From positions 23,287,042 to 23,351,041 of the forward strand of contig NC_019867.2 in assembly GCF_002234675.1 (NCBI RefSeq): a DNA stretch of 64,000 nucleotides, read 5' to 3'. The number at the start of each line of letters is the position of its first letter. Within the stretch, counting starts at the first letter, position 1. The translations under genes were made by a program, and so were the position numbers. The stretch comes from Oryzias latipes (lineage: Eukaryota > Chordata > Actinopteri > Beloniformes > Adrianichthyidae). Shown in pieces: positions 47,701-59,700 of this stretch. Under the pieces are notes generated by a model. It saw only the letters and a list, made by a program, of their open reading frames with translations, was not told the origin of the DNA and searched no databases.

Positions 47701-50700
47701 TTGTTTTGATTGATTGAAACAAACAAAAAAAACAAAAGCAAACAACAGAATAAATTACAGTATATATGAAAGAGCAATGAGGTGAAGTGAGTACATTAAA
47801 TCACTTTTATGATCGAAAAAAATTAATAAAAAGTTGTCAAAAAGGGATCAAGATCACATTTCCTTATCTGTCACCAAAATGTGTCTAAATATGTGAACTT
47901 TGGGTGGATTTTAAATATGCCAAAGAGCTTAAATAAAAAAAATGATGTTAGTAACAGCAATAACATAAGTGGTGTTAAATGTACTGGAAATATTATCTTA
48001 CATCAGTGTCAAAATGTCAATATTATCTCATTCAGCCCGTGAACCGCCACCTTAACGTGGTGGGGGAGTTTGAGAGCTCGAGTGATCCCAGAAGCTCAGC
48101 TGTCGGGGGCTTAAGCCCCTGGTAGGGTCTCCCATGGCAGACATGTCCTGGGTGACGAGCCAGACAAAGAGCGGTTCAGTACCCCCTGATGAAAAGAAAA
48201 ATCAAGGACCGATTACGTCGCCCGGATTGGCGTCACCGGGGCCCCACTCTGGAGCCAGGCCCGGGGTTGGGGCTCGCAGGCGAGCGCCTGGTGACAAGGG
48301 CTCTTCCCACGGGCCCCGGTCGGACATAGCCCGAAGGAGAGACGTGGGACCACTCTCCCATGGGCCCACCACCGTAGGAGACCTCAAAAGGGGCCGGTGC
48401 ATTGTAGTTTGGGTGGCAGTCGAGGGCGGATGCCTCGGCGACCCAAACCCCGGTCATGGAACTTGGCTTTTGGGACATGGAACGTCACCTCTCTGTGAGG
48501 GAAGGAGCCTGAGCTGGTGCGAGAGGTTGAGAGATACCGTCTAGATATAGTCGGGCTCACCTCCACACATAGCCTGGGCTCTGAAACTCAGTCCTTAGAG
48601 AGGGGTTGGACTTTCTACCACTCTGGAGTTGCTCAAGGTGAGAGGCGGCAGGCTGGTGTGGGCTTACTCGTGAGCCCCCAGCTCAGCCGCCAAGTGTTGG
48701 AGTTCACCCCGGTGGACGAGAGGGTCATGTCCCTCCACCTCCGGGTGGGGGACAGGTCTCTAATTGTGGTTTCGGCTTATGGGCCGAACAGCAGTTTGGA
48801 GTACCAGGCCTTCTTGGTGTCCCTCGATGGGGTACTGGAAGTGCCCCAACAGGGGACTCCATTGTCCTCCTGGGGGACTTCAATGCCCACGTGGGCGATG
48901 ACAGTGGCACCTGGAGGGGCGTGACTGGTAGGAATGCCCCCCCCCCCCTGATCTGAACCCAAGTAGTGTTTTGTTATTGGACTTCTGTGCTCATCATAGT
49001 TTGTCCATAACGAACACCATGTTCGAGCACAAGGGTGTCCATCAATACACATGGCATCAGGACACCCTAGGCAGGAGGTCAATGATCGACTTTGTAGTTG
49101 TTTCAGGCGACCTTTGGCCTTGTGTCTTGGCGCTCGGGTGAAGAGAGGGGCGGAGCTGTCCACTGATCACTACCTGGTGGTGAGTTGGATTCGCTGGCGG
49201 GGAAGGAGGCCGGAAAGACTTAGAAGACCCAAACGTACTGTGAGGGTCTGCTGGGAACGTCTGGCTGAGCCTTCCGTTAGGGAAGTCTTTAACTCCCACA
49301 TCCGGGAGAACTTCAAACAGGTACCGAGGGAGGTTGGGGACATTGAGTCCGAGTGGACTATGTTTTCCACTTCCATTGTCTCTCCTGCTGCTCGGAGCTG
49401 TGGTCGCAAGGTCTCTGGTGCCTGTCGCGGCGGTAACCCCCGAACCTGGTGGTGGACACCGGAAGTAAGGGATGCCGTCAAGCTGAAGAAAGAGTCCTAC
49501 CAGGCCTGGCTGGCTTGCGGGACTCCAGACGCAGCCGACAGGTATCGGCAGTCTAAGCGAGCTGTGGCCCGGACTGTTATGGAGGCAAAAACTCGGACCT
49601 GGGAGGAGTTTGGTGAGGCCATGGAGAAGGACTATCGGTTGGCCTCGAAGAAATTCTGGCAAACCATCCGGCGCCTCAAGAGGGGAATGCAGTTCTCCAC
49701 AGGCACTGTCTTCAGTGCAGGTGGGGGGCTGTTGACTTTGACTGGGGACATTGTCGGGTGGTGGAAGGAATACTTCGAGGATCTCCTCAATCCCACTGAC
49801 ACGCCTTCTTTTGAAGAAGCAGAGAACAAGGACTTTGGGGTGGGGCTGTCTATTACCCGGGCTGAAGTCACTGAGGTGGTCAACGAGCTCCTTACTGGCA
49901 AGTTCCCGGGAGTGGATGAAGTCCGCCCTGAGTACCTCAAGTCTCTGGATGCTGTGGGAGTGTCTTGGCTGACACGTCTCTGCAGCGTCGCGTGGGAGTC
50001 GGGAACTGTACCACTGGACTGCCAGACAGGGGTGGTGGTTCCCCTCTTTAAGAAGGGGGACCGGAGGGTGTGTTCCAACTACAGGGGAATTACACTCCTC
50101 AGCCTCCCTGGGAAAGTCTATGCCAGGGTACTGGAGAGGAGAGTCCGTCCAATAGTTGAACCTCGGATTCAGGAACAACAGTGCGGTTTCCGCCCTGGTC
50201 GTGGAACAGTGGACCAGCTCTATACCCTATCTAGGGTGCTGGAGGGATTGTGGGAGTTCGCTTACCCAGTCCATATGTGTTTTGTTGATTTGGAGAAGGC
50301 GTTCGACCGCGTCCCCCGTGGTATCCTGTGGAGGGTGCTCTGGGAGTATGGGGTCCGGGGAGCCTTACTGAGGGCTGTCCGGTCTCTGTATGACCGGAGT
50401 AGGAGCTTGGTTCGCATAGCCGGCAGTAAGTCAGACCTGTTCCCGCCATCTCTCGGTGGGTGGAGTCTCCCTGCCCCAGGTGGAGGAGTTTAAATATCTG
50501 GGCGTCTTGTTCACGAGTGAGGGAAGACCAGAGTGTGAGATCGACAGGCGGATTGGAGTGGCGTCCGTAGTTATGCGGTCGCTGTATCGGTCCGTTGTGG
50601 TGAAGAGAGAGCTGACTGAAAAGCAAAGCTCTCAATTTACCGGTCGATCTTCGTTCCAATACTCACCTATGGTCATGAGCTATGGGTCATGACCGAAAGA

Positions 50701-53700
50701 ACGAGGTCCCGAATACAAGCGGCTGAAATGAGCTTCCTCCGTAGGGTGGCGGGGCGCTCCCTCAGAGATAGGGTGAGAAGCTCGGCCACCCGCGGAGAGC
50801 TCGGAGTAGAACCGCTTCTCCTCCACATCAAAAGGAGCCAGTTGAGGTGGCTCGGGCATCTAGTCCGGATGCCTCCTGGACGCCTCCCTGGAGAGGTTTT
50901 CCGGGCATGTACTAAAGGGCGGAGGCCCGGGGAAGACCCAGGACACGCTGGAGATTACATCTCTCAGCTGGCCTGGGAATGCCTTGGGGTCCCCCCAGAG
51001 GAGCTGGAGGAAGTGGCTGGGGCGAGGGAAGTCTGGGCATCTCTGCTCAGTCTGCTGCCCCCGAGACCCGGTTCCGGATAAGCGGAGGAAGATGGATATC
51101 TCATTCAGTTATTTGATGCTCCAGCCATATGTAAAAAAACAAAAACAAACTGTACTTTATCCTTTGCTATTTCTGTTTTTATTACCCTGATAAGCCTGCA
51201 ACATGAATATTTATGATTAAAAACAGAGAGAAGAGTGTGACCTGGTTTACGATGACTCCCAAACTGGGTGGACACGTTGAGCGCAGCAGCTCCTCTCTGC
51301 GACTTCCTCATTCAGGGTAAAGTGAGTGACTAATTACGCTGCAGGTGATTAGCACAGAGAGTCTGCCTCATGACCTGTATAACATCATCACCAACCATTA
51401 GACTCTATAGAGACCTAAACTGAGTTTTTTACAGTCATCTATGGAACAATGAAACCCACTGTCACGGGGGAAGCAGGTGTTCACGTTGCAACATGAACTT
51501 CACAAAGCTCATTTGTATACATGTGCAGCTATTAAACAAAAGAAACTGTCGTCCTTGCTTAGAGGAAAGAGTAACCTATATTATACGTGCCATTTTTAGA
51601 AAACATTACCGTTCTTGCATTTAATTAGACTGTTTTTTTATTTACTGTCTTTTGAAACCAATAATCCTTTACAAATCAGAACCTGATTAGTTCTCTACCA
51701 GAAATGTAAATAAAAAACAATTCCATGACTCATTTTACAATTCATCAAGACCTCTCTTGTATTGGGTTTACTGAAGTTTGCAGTCACTTGAGCCTTATAG
51801 AATCACCACAGGATTTTAATAAAGTTGATTCTTGGATTTTGCATTAAGACAGTCGTTTGATTCCTCTTTTTATTCCAACCGCCTTGTTCCAGATTGACTG
51901 GTGTGATTTGGGATCACCAGTTTCACCTTAGCTTTAGACAGATGGCTTTAAGTTAAACTCTAAAGTATGTTAACACAAAGAAGAAATGGAGTTTAGACTT
52001 CAAAACAGCGTCCAAGCATCAAACTACACCATAGATTCTGAGAATCTGTGGGATAGAGTCTTATGGCAGTGAATTAGCTCGGGTATACTTTAAGGCCATT
52101 CAATCTTTATGACAACTGGAGAAAGAGAATGTGATGTTACTCATAGAAAATAGTTTACTTCCAGGTCCAACCAAATTAAGTCAATTTAGTCGCGTTTCTT
52201 TGCGAAATGGAAGCCGACAGACGTAGTCATATACATTGATTGGTCCGAGTTGGTCTGAGTCAACATTTCTGCCAACTGATGAGTATTTTCCACTCCCATA
52301 AGGAACTTTAAGTGAATTGGACTACTAAAAACACATGCTAAAAAGACCATCAGGGACCACGGAGCTTTAGAAGTTCCTTTCAAAACTCAGCAGTGGTCCT
52401 CCAGGATGCGTTGTGAGGACACTTCTACTGTGGAACAAACAGATGAGCTGTAATTGTCCTAATAGGGGTTGACCTTGATCTATCAAAGGGTAATGACAGC
52501 ATGACCAGGGGGGGCTCCGTGAGCCACATTTATTCCTAAAAGAAAAAGCCAACGCAAATGATGCTTTGCAGCATGGAGAAACCATCTGTTATGGGATCCT
52601 GAGGGAGCACACAGGCATCTCGGATCCCAGCCACTGTCAGCCAGCTGCATCATGTAAGGAGGCATGAGGAGAGGCAGGGAGGTATCAATGCCAGTCAACA
52701 TCCTGGCGTTGAGTTTTTGACAAACAAACTGAACAGGAATAATCGAGACTTTACAGCCAAGTGATGGTGAGGCCTTTGAATGTTTTGAAAGCTTCAGACA
52801 AACTCCCGTCCTTCACAAACCTACTGTGTTATAGAAACTGTGATTTCTAGAATAAAAATGTAATTCTGTAAAAAAGGTGCAGAAAAAAATGTCACATTTC
52901 ATGAGCAGAAAAGAAAAACCTTGGTATAAGTGGCAAAGAAAGTAATTAGAGTCACTTTTATTTTAAGAATTTTAAATGAAGGGGCTGCACAGTGGCGCAG
53001 TGGTTAGCACTCTTGCCTCAGGGGAACTTTCAAGTCAACTGGGGGACCTGTAACAGACTCACCAACGGGGAACCTTTCTCTGAGTTTGTATAGGTGTGTG
53101 ATTGTGGCCATGCGTCAGACTGGCTCAGGGTGTACCCTGCCTTTCCCCACAAGTGGCCCAGATAGGTTCTAGCAGCATCGTGACCCCGAAAGGGGCAAAA
53201 ACGGGTTTAGAAAATGAATGAATGAATGAATTTCAAATGAAATGGGGAAAAATGTTCAAATTAAAAGAATACAATGCAAACATTTGAAATGTATCTACTG
53301 TTAACATTCACTCAAAACCAAAAAGTGCACCATTATCGATCTGATATAAAATCATTCCCAGTGGGGTTTTTTATGATGCCATTTTTAGCCAAAAATAAAC
53401 TGTCATTTTCAAGGACATAGTTTCTGCAGAGCGGCAGGAGTTCATTTGAAATTCACCTCTGAGTTGTTGGCGGGACTGTTGGTGCGGAGAAACCCTGCTT
53501 ACACACTCACTTGCTAGCTTACCTAACATTACCTGTGCAACAATAATGGCGAGCAATATTGGATCTTTCCAGCCGCAGAGTTTGAAGCCAATTCAGTCGT
53601 CATTTTTCCGCGATACAGACCTCGCTATCTTGGAGCCATGCAACAGTGATTGATACAAGTGGTCTGAGTCAACATTTATATTGCAATCACGGACGCCGAT

Positions 53701-56700
53701 AGGTAGTGAGCTTGTTCAAAGTCCAAACCCCTTTCACTGAAAGCAGGCTCGAGAAACTCTCAAACATTGAAGTGATTAGGCACCAGCTACTATTACTGAA
53801 GCATCTGATTGGTCAGTTTATAACTTGAATAACTTCCTAAAAAGAAAACTTATCAAGGAAAATTTAGGATTACCAAAAAGATGTCAAAATGTATCAGAAC
53901 AAGAATGGTTATTCTGTCAAATAGAATAACTGAGTAATAGCTGTTTAATTCTCAAAAGAAGTCTATGGGACTTTGGCTTCTTGGGGCCATCGTGTACTTC
54001 CTGTTGAGAACGCGAGCTGGGAAGGACCACTTTGTCTGGTTTCTATATACAGTCAATGGCTCAGACAAAAAAAAAAGAAAACATACATATATCTATTTGT
54101 CTGCAAATGGATGCATCAGATTGGAGCAGGGAGCTTGTGGCCTGCTGATTGTAGCTTCTACATCACAACCATAAGCTTTTTGAAAGAGCCTTTTTACATC
54201 ATCGTTCATGATTCACCACGATTTGAATAAAGAAATTCAATCAAGAAGAGCAATTTTAGGCTTAATTTTCTTTATATATCCTCTTCTATCATCAGAGAAA
54301 TGTCATAAGAACATGTTAAAACCACCAAAAGCCCCATTTTCATTTTTTAACTCACGCAGAAAAAATGTATACCTTTTCCTATTTCCAATCATTCAAAAAG
54401 TAAATCTTTATTATTTATTTTTTCCAAGTCTATTCTTGTAATGCTAAATGTTCTTTCTAAGCTGCAAAAGAAGAGAACTCCTGCAAACATCAATGAAGCG
54501 ACTCCACATGGCAACATTAGGATACTCTACTTCACCTTTCCCCAGGTTCATGTGGAAGTCAGCACTCATAACACACCTCTGTGGTCATCCCCTGAGGCGG
54601 GGTCACAGTCCCAAACAGGGAGACAGAGAGGCAGAGAGCTGGCTCTTGACCTCTGGGAGATTATAATGAACTGGACCGCTGCATTACAACTTACTTCTTG
54701 TAATGCAATGGGTGGTTAACACTTACTGCTGGGAATAACAGGGACGCAGAAATATATAATATGAACGGCAAATTTGATGCAGGGAGATATTGCTTTCCTG
54801 TTACAATGTACACACATCAAAGAAGCAAAATAGGTCCTTGCACTATTGTAAGAATGTGGCAGCACTGGTTCCAAACTAAAAGGGTTTAAAACACGAACCG
54901 CTACTTACTTACATGACAAACTTTCAATTTGGAAAAAAATGTCTGCAAAAAGGTTTTGTTCAAATTCCAAAACAAACCGATTTTAATGTTTGAAGGAAGC
55001 CCTGTCTGATCGTAGATAATTGCACTATTTGTACAGTTTTCCAGCTATTTTTAGGTAAGAATATTTCAGTTTCTCTTGATAAGATAAGTGTTATCTAGAG
55101 AATAGTTCAAATAAAAATACAAGTACGAACAAATGCACAAATCCTGCTACAGCTTAGACTACAGGAACCTTCAAGGAAAAAGACCAAACAATATAATCTG
55201 TATTTTTTAAAGTGAAAAATGCCTTTTTCTATTTAGGCATATTAAATTTAACACCACATTAAGTCAAATTTAAAACATCAAGTAAAAACTTTGTGTCTAG
55301 ATTAAACACTCACACTTTCATACATACACTGTCACAATGTTCTAACATTAAAAAAGAAGCAATCATTGCAGATCAGGTAATTTATTGTGAAAAGTTTGAT
55401 CAGAATAAATAGAAAGTTCAAAGAACCTTTAAAACAAATTTGAGTTGCTACAAGCATTTCTGCATGCCAGTCTTAACCACTACAGATATTCACAGATTAT
55501 ATTTTGCATTAAACTTAAATTGATCTTTCTGAAATGGACTTACACTCATAAGATAATTGATAAGAAAAGATTTATGACCAGCTTGTGACCGGCATGCATT
55601 CCAGCAATATAGCCACAAGGGGGCCATAGCAAGGGTCTAATTGTGCCAGTCCCATGGCAGGATAAATACAGAGGGCTGTGCCAGGAAGGGCATCAAACGT
55701 AAAATCTTTGCCAAACCAAATATGTGAATCAGACCTATGATATCCATACCAAATCGGTCTAAGCTCGGGTGAATAATGACCGCCATCTGTGCCGTTCACC
55801 GACAGGGTGCCGGTGGAAATTGGACTACTGTTGGTTGAAGAAGGAGGAGAGGAGGAAAGGGAAAGTCACGAGTGTTGGACTGCTAGTAGGGGCTTTGAAT
55901 GCTGGAACTATGACAGGAAAAAGTAGAGCATTGGTTGACATGATGCAGAGGAGGAAGGTAGACATACTATTTGTCCAGGAGACCAGGTGGAAAAGGTAGA
56001 AGCTGAGGAGCAAGGTATAAGTTATTTATTCTATCATGGTGGAGATGGGAAGAGAAATGGAGTAAGTTATCTTAAAGGAGCAGGTAACAAGAGTGTCAGA
56101 TAGAGGGATTAGTCTGAAGATAAAAATCGAAGGTGTGGTGTTTAATGTTGTCAGTGGGTATGCCCCACAGGTAGGATGTGAGCTGGAAGACGAGGAGAAA
56201 TTCTGGTTGGACCTTGATAAAGAGATAATCCCTAGAAGTGAGAAATTTGTGATCGGTGCAGATTTCAGTGGACATGTTGGTGCAGGAACAGAGGTGATGA
56301 GGAGGTGAGGGACAGGTTTGATAGTGAAGAGAGGATGTTTCCAGAGCTCATAGGATGGTGGTGTGTAGGAGGACTCTGGTGATGAAGAAGATGAACAAAG
56401 AAAGGGCAAAGGCAGAGCAGAAGACAAACTGGTGGAAGCTGAAAAAGGAAGATTGTTGCATGACTTTTAAGAAGCACTTGAAACAGGCTCTGGGTGGTCA
56501 GGAGGTCCTCCCAGATGACTGGATAACTACAGTTAATATGATCAGAGAGACGGGTAGGACTGTACTTGGTGTGTCATCAGGATAAAAAGTTGATAAGGAG
56601 ACTTGGTGGTGGAATAAGGAGGTGCAGGAGTGTATACGGGGTAAGAAACTAGCTAGGAAGGAGAAGGACACTGAAAGGACTAAGGGGAGTAGACAAGAGT

Positions 56701-59700
56701 ACAGGGAGATCCAGCTTAAGGTGAAGGTAGAGGTGTCAAAGGCCAAACAAGGGGCTTATGATCACTTGCATGCTAGGTTGAGTAGTAAAGAGAGAGAGAG
56801 AGAGAGAGACCAACCTATAAAGATTAGCAAGGCAGAGAGACCGTGATGGGAAGGCCATGCAGCAGGTTAGGGTGATGAAGGATAGGGATGGTAATGGATT
56901 GACAGGTGTCAGCAGTGTAATGGAAAGATGGAAAGAATACTTTGAAGAGTTGATGAATGAAGAAAATGAGAGAGAAGAAAAGAATTGAAGAGGTCAATGT
57001 TGTGGAGCAGGAAGTAACAAAGACTAGAAAGGGGGAAGTGAGAGAGGCATTGAAGAGGATGAAGAGTGAAAAGACACTTGGTCCTGATGATATACATGTG
57101 GAGGTATGGAAGTTTCTAGGAGAGATGGCAGTGGAGTTTTTGACTGGGCTGTTCAACAGGATCTTAGGTGGTGAGAAGATGCTTGAGGAATGGAGAAGTG
57201 CTATGGTGTCCATTTAAAAAAATAAGGGAGATGTGCTGAGTTGTGGCAACTACTGAGTGATAAAGCTGGTGATAAAATATAATTATGGGAAAGAGTACTT
57301 GAAGTTAGACTAAGAGCAGAAGTGAACATTTGGGAGCAGCAGTATGGTTTCATGCCAAGAAAGAGCACTACAGATGCAATATTTGCTTTGATGATGTTGA
57401 TAGAGAAATACAGAGAAGGACAGAGAGAGCTACACTGTGTCTTTGTAGATTTGGAGAAAGCTTATGACAGGATGCCCAGAGAGAAACAGAGGTATTGTAT
57501 GAGGAAGTCTGGAGTAACAGAGAAGTATGTTAGAGCAGTGCAGGACATGGGGGACATGGGACACATCAGGGATCAGTTGTGAGCCCCTCCTGTTTGCAAT
57601 GGTGATGGACAGGATGACAGATGAGGTTAGACATGGACTATGATGCCTGCAGACGACATTGTGATTTGTAGCGAGAGCAGGGAACAGGTGGAGAAGCTAG
57701 AGAGGTGGAGGTTTGCCCTGGAAAGGAAAGGAATGAAAGTTAGTCGCAGCAAGACGGAGTACATGTGTGGGAATGGGTGAGGTTACAGGGAAAAAAAGGA
57801 TTCTAAGTATCTAGGGTCCACAGTCCAGAGTAATGGAGAGTGTGAAAAAGAAGGGAAGAAGCAATTGCAGGCAGGTTGGAGTGGGTGGAGAAAAGTGCCA
57901 GGTGTGATGTGTGATAGAAGAGTTTAAGGTCAAATGAAAGGAAAGGTAAACAAAACTGTACTGAGAAATGCCCTCTTGTTTGGCACTGAGGTCAGGACGG
58001 GAAGTACAGTTGGAGGTGGCAGAGATGAAGATGCTGAGGTTCTTGTTGGGAGGGACCGGGATGGACAGGATCAGGAAGGACATCAGAGGGACAGTACATG
58101 TTAGAGGTTTTGGAGATAAAGTCAGAGAGGCGAGATTGAGATTGTTTGGACATGTCCAGAGGGGAGGCAGCGGAATATGTTAGCAGAATGGTGCCGAGTC
58201 GAGAGCTGCCAGGCAAAAGGTTTAGAGGAAGACAAAAGATGATGTTTCTGGATGCACTGAACAAAGACGTGAATTTAGCTGGTGTTAAAGATGATTCAGA
58301 AGACAGGGATAGTTGCTTTGGCAAACCCTGAAGGGAAAAGTCAAAAGGAAAAGAAGAAGAAAAAGATTCTCAGAAATTCCAGCCATAGATTTTTCTCCAT
58401 TAGTCGGCCAAGACAATGAGCCTTTCACTCAGAGTTGATGACAAGTAAATGTTTTTCTGTGTGCTTTCTTTTTCAAATAACATATAGGGTCATTCAAGGC
58501 TATGAGGATTCAGAGACACTCTATGCAATACAAAGTTTTTTTTTCCAATGACTTCTCTTCTAATAATGCAGCAAACAAGTTTTCTTCTCCTTAAACTGTA
58601 TGAAAGATTGTGAAAAGATTTATATTTGAAATCTTTGCCATCTCAAACATTGCTCATGGTGGCTGTTGCAACAAGCAACAATAAGCAATATTTAAGGACC
58701 ATTGTGAAGGATGTTCACAAGACTGAAAGTCTTATTGCATCAGTCTATTAAATTAGTGCAATAAAGTTCTTAGTGTCTGTAATGGGTTGAATGCTATAAA
58801 GCACATCTTCCGCCATTTTTTGCTGCTTAACTCCTTCTACAATTTTTCAGCTATTTTAACCACTCAACTATTAAAATGTTCAGCTCTTTCAGCTTTGACT
58901 TTTGGTCCTTTAAATCCTTGAACTTTTCAAGATATTCCAGGATTTCCAGGATATGGCCTCCATTGAAATACATGGGGAATCCTTGTTGCATGAAGCTCGC
59001 TGGTTCAAGAGCCGGCGCTGGCATTTTTCACAAAGATATGTTTTTTGTTATTGTGCTGTTTTCGCTTTATTTATTGCCAATTTTGATCATTAATTTATTG
59101 CCAATTATTACCCTTTAGGTTTCATTTTCATTCGGCACTATAGCGTTCAACCCTGCATTTTCTTCTGGAAATGCGGCTCCTTTTAGTTGTTAACTGACTT
59201 CTTGGTTCTTTTGTGATCAGACCCACACTTCCATGAACCGAGATGACAATAACCTCCAGCAGAAAATGGACATCAAGGGGCGGAGCAGCCTGTCAAAGTT
59301 TGACAAGTAACTCCGCCTCAGTCACAATCAACTGTTTTTTATATACGTCACACACTACTATCTGATGACGACTCCGACGAAGACGGAAGACGTCCGTTGA
59401 AACATGTCAGGTATGTGAAAAGCACAACCCGTTTCTGATAACAAAAGAACCAAGAAGTCAGTCTCTTCAATGATTTAAAATACGTTAAACATGTCAGACT
59501 AGGGATTTTGTGGAAGAGCTATGAAAACACATTTTTTTATAACAAAAATAAATGTATTATAAAACTTGACCCTGTCTCTCCAAATTTCCATTTATTGATG
59601 GAGTTGTGACAGTGGTATTCAAGGCCGTGACTTCAGAACTCTCACACAAACTCTGCAGAGACTGTTTTGAAACCAGATCAGCAGAACTCATTTCACAAGA

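Noticed and set aside
49057-50178. 373-codon minus-strand frame
   Set aside because: It is antisense to the LINE reverse-transcriptase region, a shadow of the real coding strand.
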